DNA from: Sphingomonas natans
GTDB lineage: Bacteria > Pseudomonadota > Alphaproteobacteria > Sphingomonadales > Sphingomonadaceae
NCBI RefSeq assembly: GCF_030546695.1
Contig: NZ_JAUOTP010000007.1
Span: 62,001 to 126,000, forward strand
DNA: 64,000 nt
Direction of reading: 5' to 3'
Made by a program: the position numbers and the translations under genes. The notes below the pieces were generated by a model that was not told the origin of the DNA, did not search any database, and worked only from the letters and a program-made list of their open reading frames with translations. Shown here piece by piece: positions 62,584-64,000 of the stretch (its first letter is position 1; the number at the start of each line of letters is the position of its first letter).

Positions 62584-62781
62584 TTGCGAGAATGGATTGC
62601 GCGCCGATTGCCTCCTGAACCGTATAGACGCGGCAGGATCGTGGTAAACGAAGTCGTAAAGGACTGGAACCGGGCGCAGGTGCCGAAGCAACGCTACTGG
62701 TACAGGTCTACGCTACGCTATTGCACATCAAGGTTACGCTCACGCGCTTTTCAAAACCTTGCGCGCACCGAACGCTCTTAA
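62584..62781 (+). CDS. questionable small ORF after gshB
   Basis: A 65-residue frame from TTG 62584, arginine-rich, with KDWNRAQVPKQRYWYRSTLR. The DNA is less GC-rich than its neighbours and lacks a clear ribosome-binding site. It may be the remains of a transferred gene or noncoding. No family recognised. Confidence 0.2.
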   Translation: MREWIARRLPPEPYRRGRIVVNEVVKDWNRAQVPKQRYWYRSTLRYCTSRLRSRAFQNLARTERS

Positions 62782-62845
62782 AACTGCGAAGTTTCATGAA
62801 CCGAAAATCTACGGGCGGGGCCTTGATCCGCGCCGCGCAGGCGGT

Positions 62846-63205
62846 TCATTCGGTGCGGATGAGCGCGCCGCCTTCGAGTCTCCTGTAGAAGCAGCTCGCT
62901 GCATTGGTGTGACAGGCGGGCCCGTGCGGATCGGCGCGCAGCCAGATCGCGTCCTGGTCGCAATCCATGCGCAGCTCGACGACCTTCATCACATGGCCGG
63001 ACGTCTCGCCCTTCTTCCACAGCCGCTGGCGCGAGCGCGACCAGAACCAGGCCTCGCCGCTCTCGATCGTGCGGGCGAGCGCCTCGTCGTTCATATGCGC
63101 GACCATCAGCGGCTCGCCGGTGGCGGCATGCGTCACGACCGCCGTGATCAGCCCGGCCGCATCCCAGCGCGGCATCAACGTAGTTCCGGTTTCGCGATCG
63201 TCCAT
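62846..63205 (-). CDS. hisI: phosphoribosyl-AMP cyclohydrolase
   Basis: Third step of histidine synthesis; 119 residues as a separate (non-fused) HisI. Magnesium and zinc site residues are in [14 protein letters not shown] and [11 protein letters not shown]. The N-terminal [13 protein letters not shown] block is standard. Other his genes are not nearby. Confidence 0.95.
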   Translation of the reverse strand: MDDRETGTTLMPRWDAAGLITAVVTHAATGEPLMVAHMNDEALARTIESGEAWFWSRSRQRLWKKGETSGHVMKVVELRMDCDQDAIWLRADPHGPACHTNAASCFYRRLEGGALIRTE

Positions 63206-63250
63206 GCGGGCGCTTTAGAACGGATCATGGTTTACGGAAATCGCTCTCGA

Positions 63251-63334
63251 CCGTTGGTGCTGAGCTTGTCGAAGCACCGTCCTTCTTCGGCGCTGAAGAA
63301 AAGGACAGCCCTTCGACAAGCTCAGGGCAAACGG
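63251..63334. repeat. family A palindromic repeat (hisI-purF spacer)
   Basis: CCGTTGGTGCTGAGCTTGTC at the left and CGACAAGCTCAGGGCAAACG at the right, with GAAGCACCGTCCTTCTTC-type inner arms. It occupies the divergent hisI-purF spacer. Confidence 0.75.
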
Positions 63335-63448
63335 GAACGGAGTGCGGTCTGTCACGCCGGAAAACAGGAAATCGGCAGTCGGAGCGGCCAGCGGGGCGAC
63401 AAGCCGGGAATCATCCCCTATGGGCAGGCTGCAGCCGCGGGATGAACG

Positions 63449-64000
63449 ATGCTGACCACCAATCCATTCGAGACTGAAGACGGCGACAAGCTGCGCGAAG
63501 AGTGCGGCGTCTTCGGAGTCTATGACGCCGAATCGGCCAGCGCGATCGTCGCGCTCGGCCTTCACGCGCTCCAGCATCGCGGGCAGGAAGCTGCCGGCGT
63601 CACCAGCTGGGACGGCCACAATTTCCACACGCATCGCGCGATGGGGCATGTCGCGGGCAATTTTGACCGCGACGAGATCATCCGCCAGCTGCCCGGCCGC
63701 GTCGCCTGCGGCCATGTCCGCTATTCGACGACGGGCGAGACCGCGCTGCGCAACGTCCAGCCGCTCTTCGCGGAGCTCGCCAGCGGCGGCTTCGCGATCG
63801 CGCATAACGGCAATATCTCGAACGCGATGAAGCTGCGGCGTGATCTGATCCGCTCAGGGTCCATCTTCCAGTCGACGAGCGACACCGAGACGATCATCCA
63901 TCTCGTCGCGACCTCGACCTACCGCACCCTGATCGATCGCTTCATCGATGCGCTGCGCAAGATCGAGGGCGCTTACTCGCTCGTCTGCATGACGCCCGAG
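63449..64000 (+). CDS. purF: amidophosphoribosyltransferase (3' truncated)
   Basis: First committed step of purine synthesis. 184 residues are visible: the nucleophilic Cys is in EECGVFGVYD, after a short propeptide-like leader (MLTTNPFETEDGDKLR), and the glutaminase fold continues with LHALQHRGQEAAGV and HVRYSTTGE. The window ends inside the gene. Confidence 0.95.
   Translation, partial: MLTTNPFETEDGDKLREECGVFGVYDAESASAIVALGLHALQHRGQEAAGVTSWDGHNFHTHRAMGHVAGNFDRDEIIRQLPGRVACGHVRYSTTGETALRNVQPLFAELASGGFAIAHNGNISNAMKLRRDLIRSGSIFQSTSDTETIIHLVATSTYRTLIDRFIDALRKIEGAYSLVCMTPE

Overview
The window reads as a chromosomal segment of a high-G+C alphaproteobacterium of the Sphingomonas type (Sphingomonadaceae). 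The evidence is indirect but consistent: two envelope proteins end in a PEPxxWA-CTERM-type sorting tail, DksA has the reduced-cysteine form, a three-gene petABC bc1 operon and a DUF3297 gene are present, and intergenic spaces are filled with several families of imperfect palindromes of the kind seen in sphingomonads. No rRNA, tRNA, CRISPR array, prophage or classical transposase was found.

Layout. 1-6.3 kb: truncated SDR, then a minus-strand run pepA / winged helix / NlpC-P60 peptidase / argC, a small membrane gene, a DUF985-type cupin and an exported peroxiredoxin. 6.5-15.6 kb is the most accessory part: DUF6894, a hybrid GAF-histidine kinase-receiver, an EF-hand protein, small membrane proteins, acyltransferase 3, two winged-helix genes, a frameshifted GNAT gene, GFA and VOC enzymes. 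15.8-21.2 kb: acnA, two PEP-CTERM-type proteins and ygfZ. 21.4-28.1 kb: dihydroorotase, a 620-base repeat-rich spacer, DUF3297, a 26-residue micro-ORF, a cystathionine gamma-synthase-type enzyme, a GT-C membrane glycosyltransferase, a gamma-glutamylcyclotransferase-like gene and mltG. 28.2-32.2 kb: the fatty-acid cluster fabD-fabG-acpP-fabF, split between fabD and fabG by a small GxxExxY (PD-(D/E)XK) gene bounded by inverted triple-octamer repeats. 32.2-39.3 kb: an outer-membrane barrel gene, rpsF-rpsR-rplI, rimO, and the tightly overlapped serS-surE-NlpD-like operon. 39.7-47.1 kb: dksA, PilZ, argD-argF, hslO, a candidate structured RNA, queC-queE. 47.1-55.4 kb: small envelope proteins, lipB, hemF, petABC, and an APH(3')-like kinase coupled to a 57-residue membrane protein. 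55.4-64 kb: amidohydrolase, rph-rdgB-hemW, the divergent LpoA-like / rsmI-yraN-gshB cluster, hisI and the start of purF.

Most genes are core metabolism and envelope functions: arginine (argC, argD, argF), pyrimidine and purine (pyrC, purF), haem (hemF, hemW), queuosine (queC, queE), fatty acids, respiratory complex III and peptidoglycan (mltG, NlpD-like, LpoA-like, NlpC/P60). The most unusual signals are the repeat-bounded GxxExxY cassette inside the fab operon, a palindromic repeat read as the N-terminus of HemW, the structured RNA candidate downstream of hslO, and several genes too short for routine calling that have strong ribosome-binding sites or ATGA coupling.
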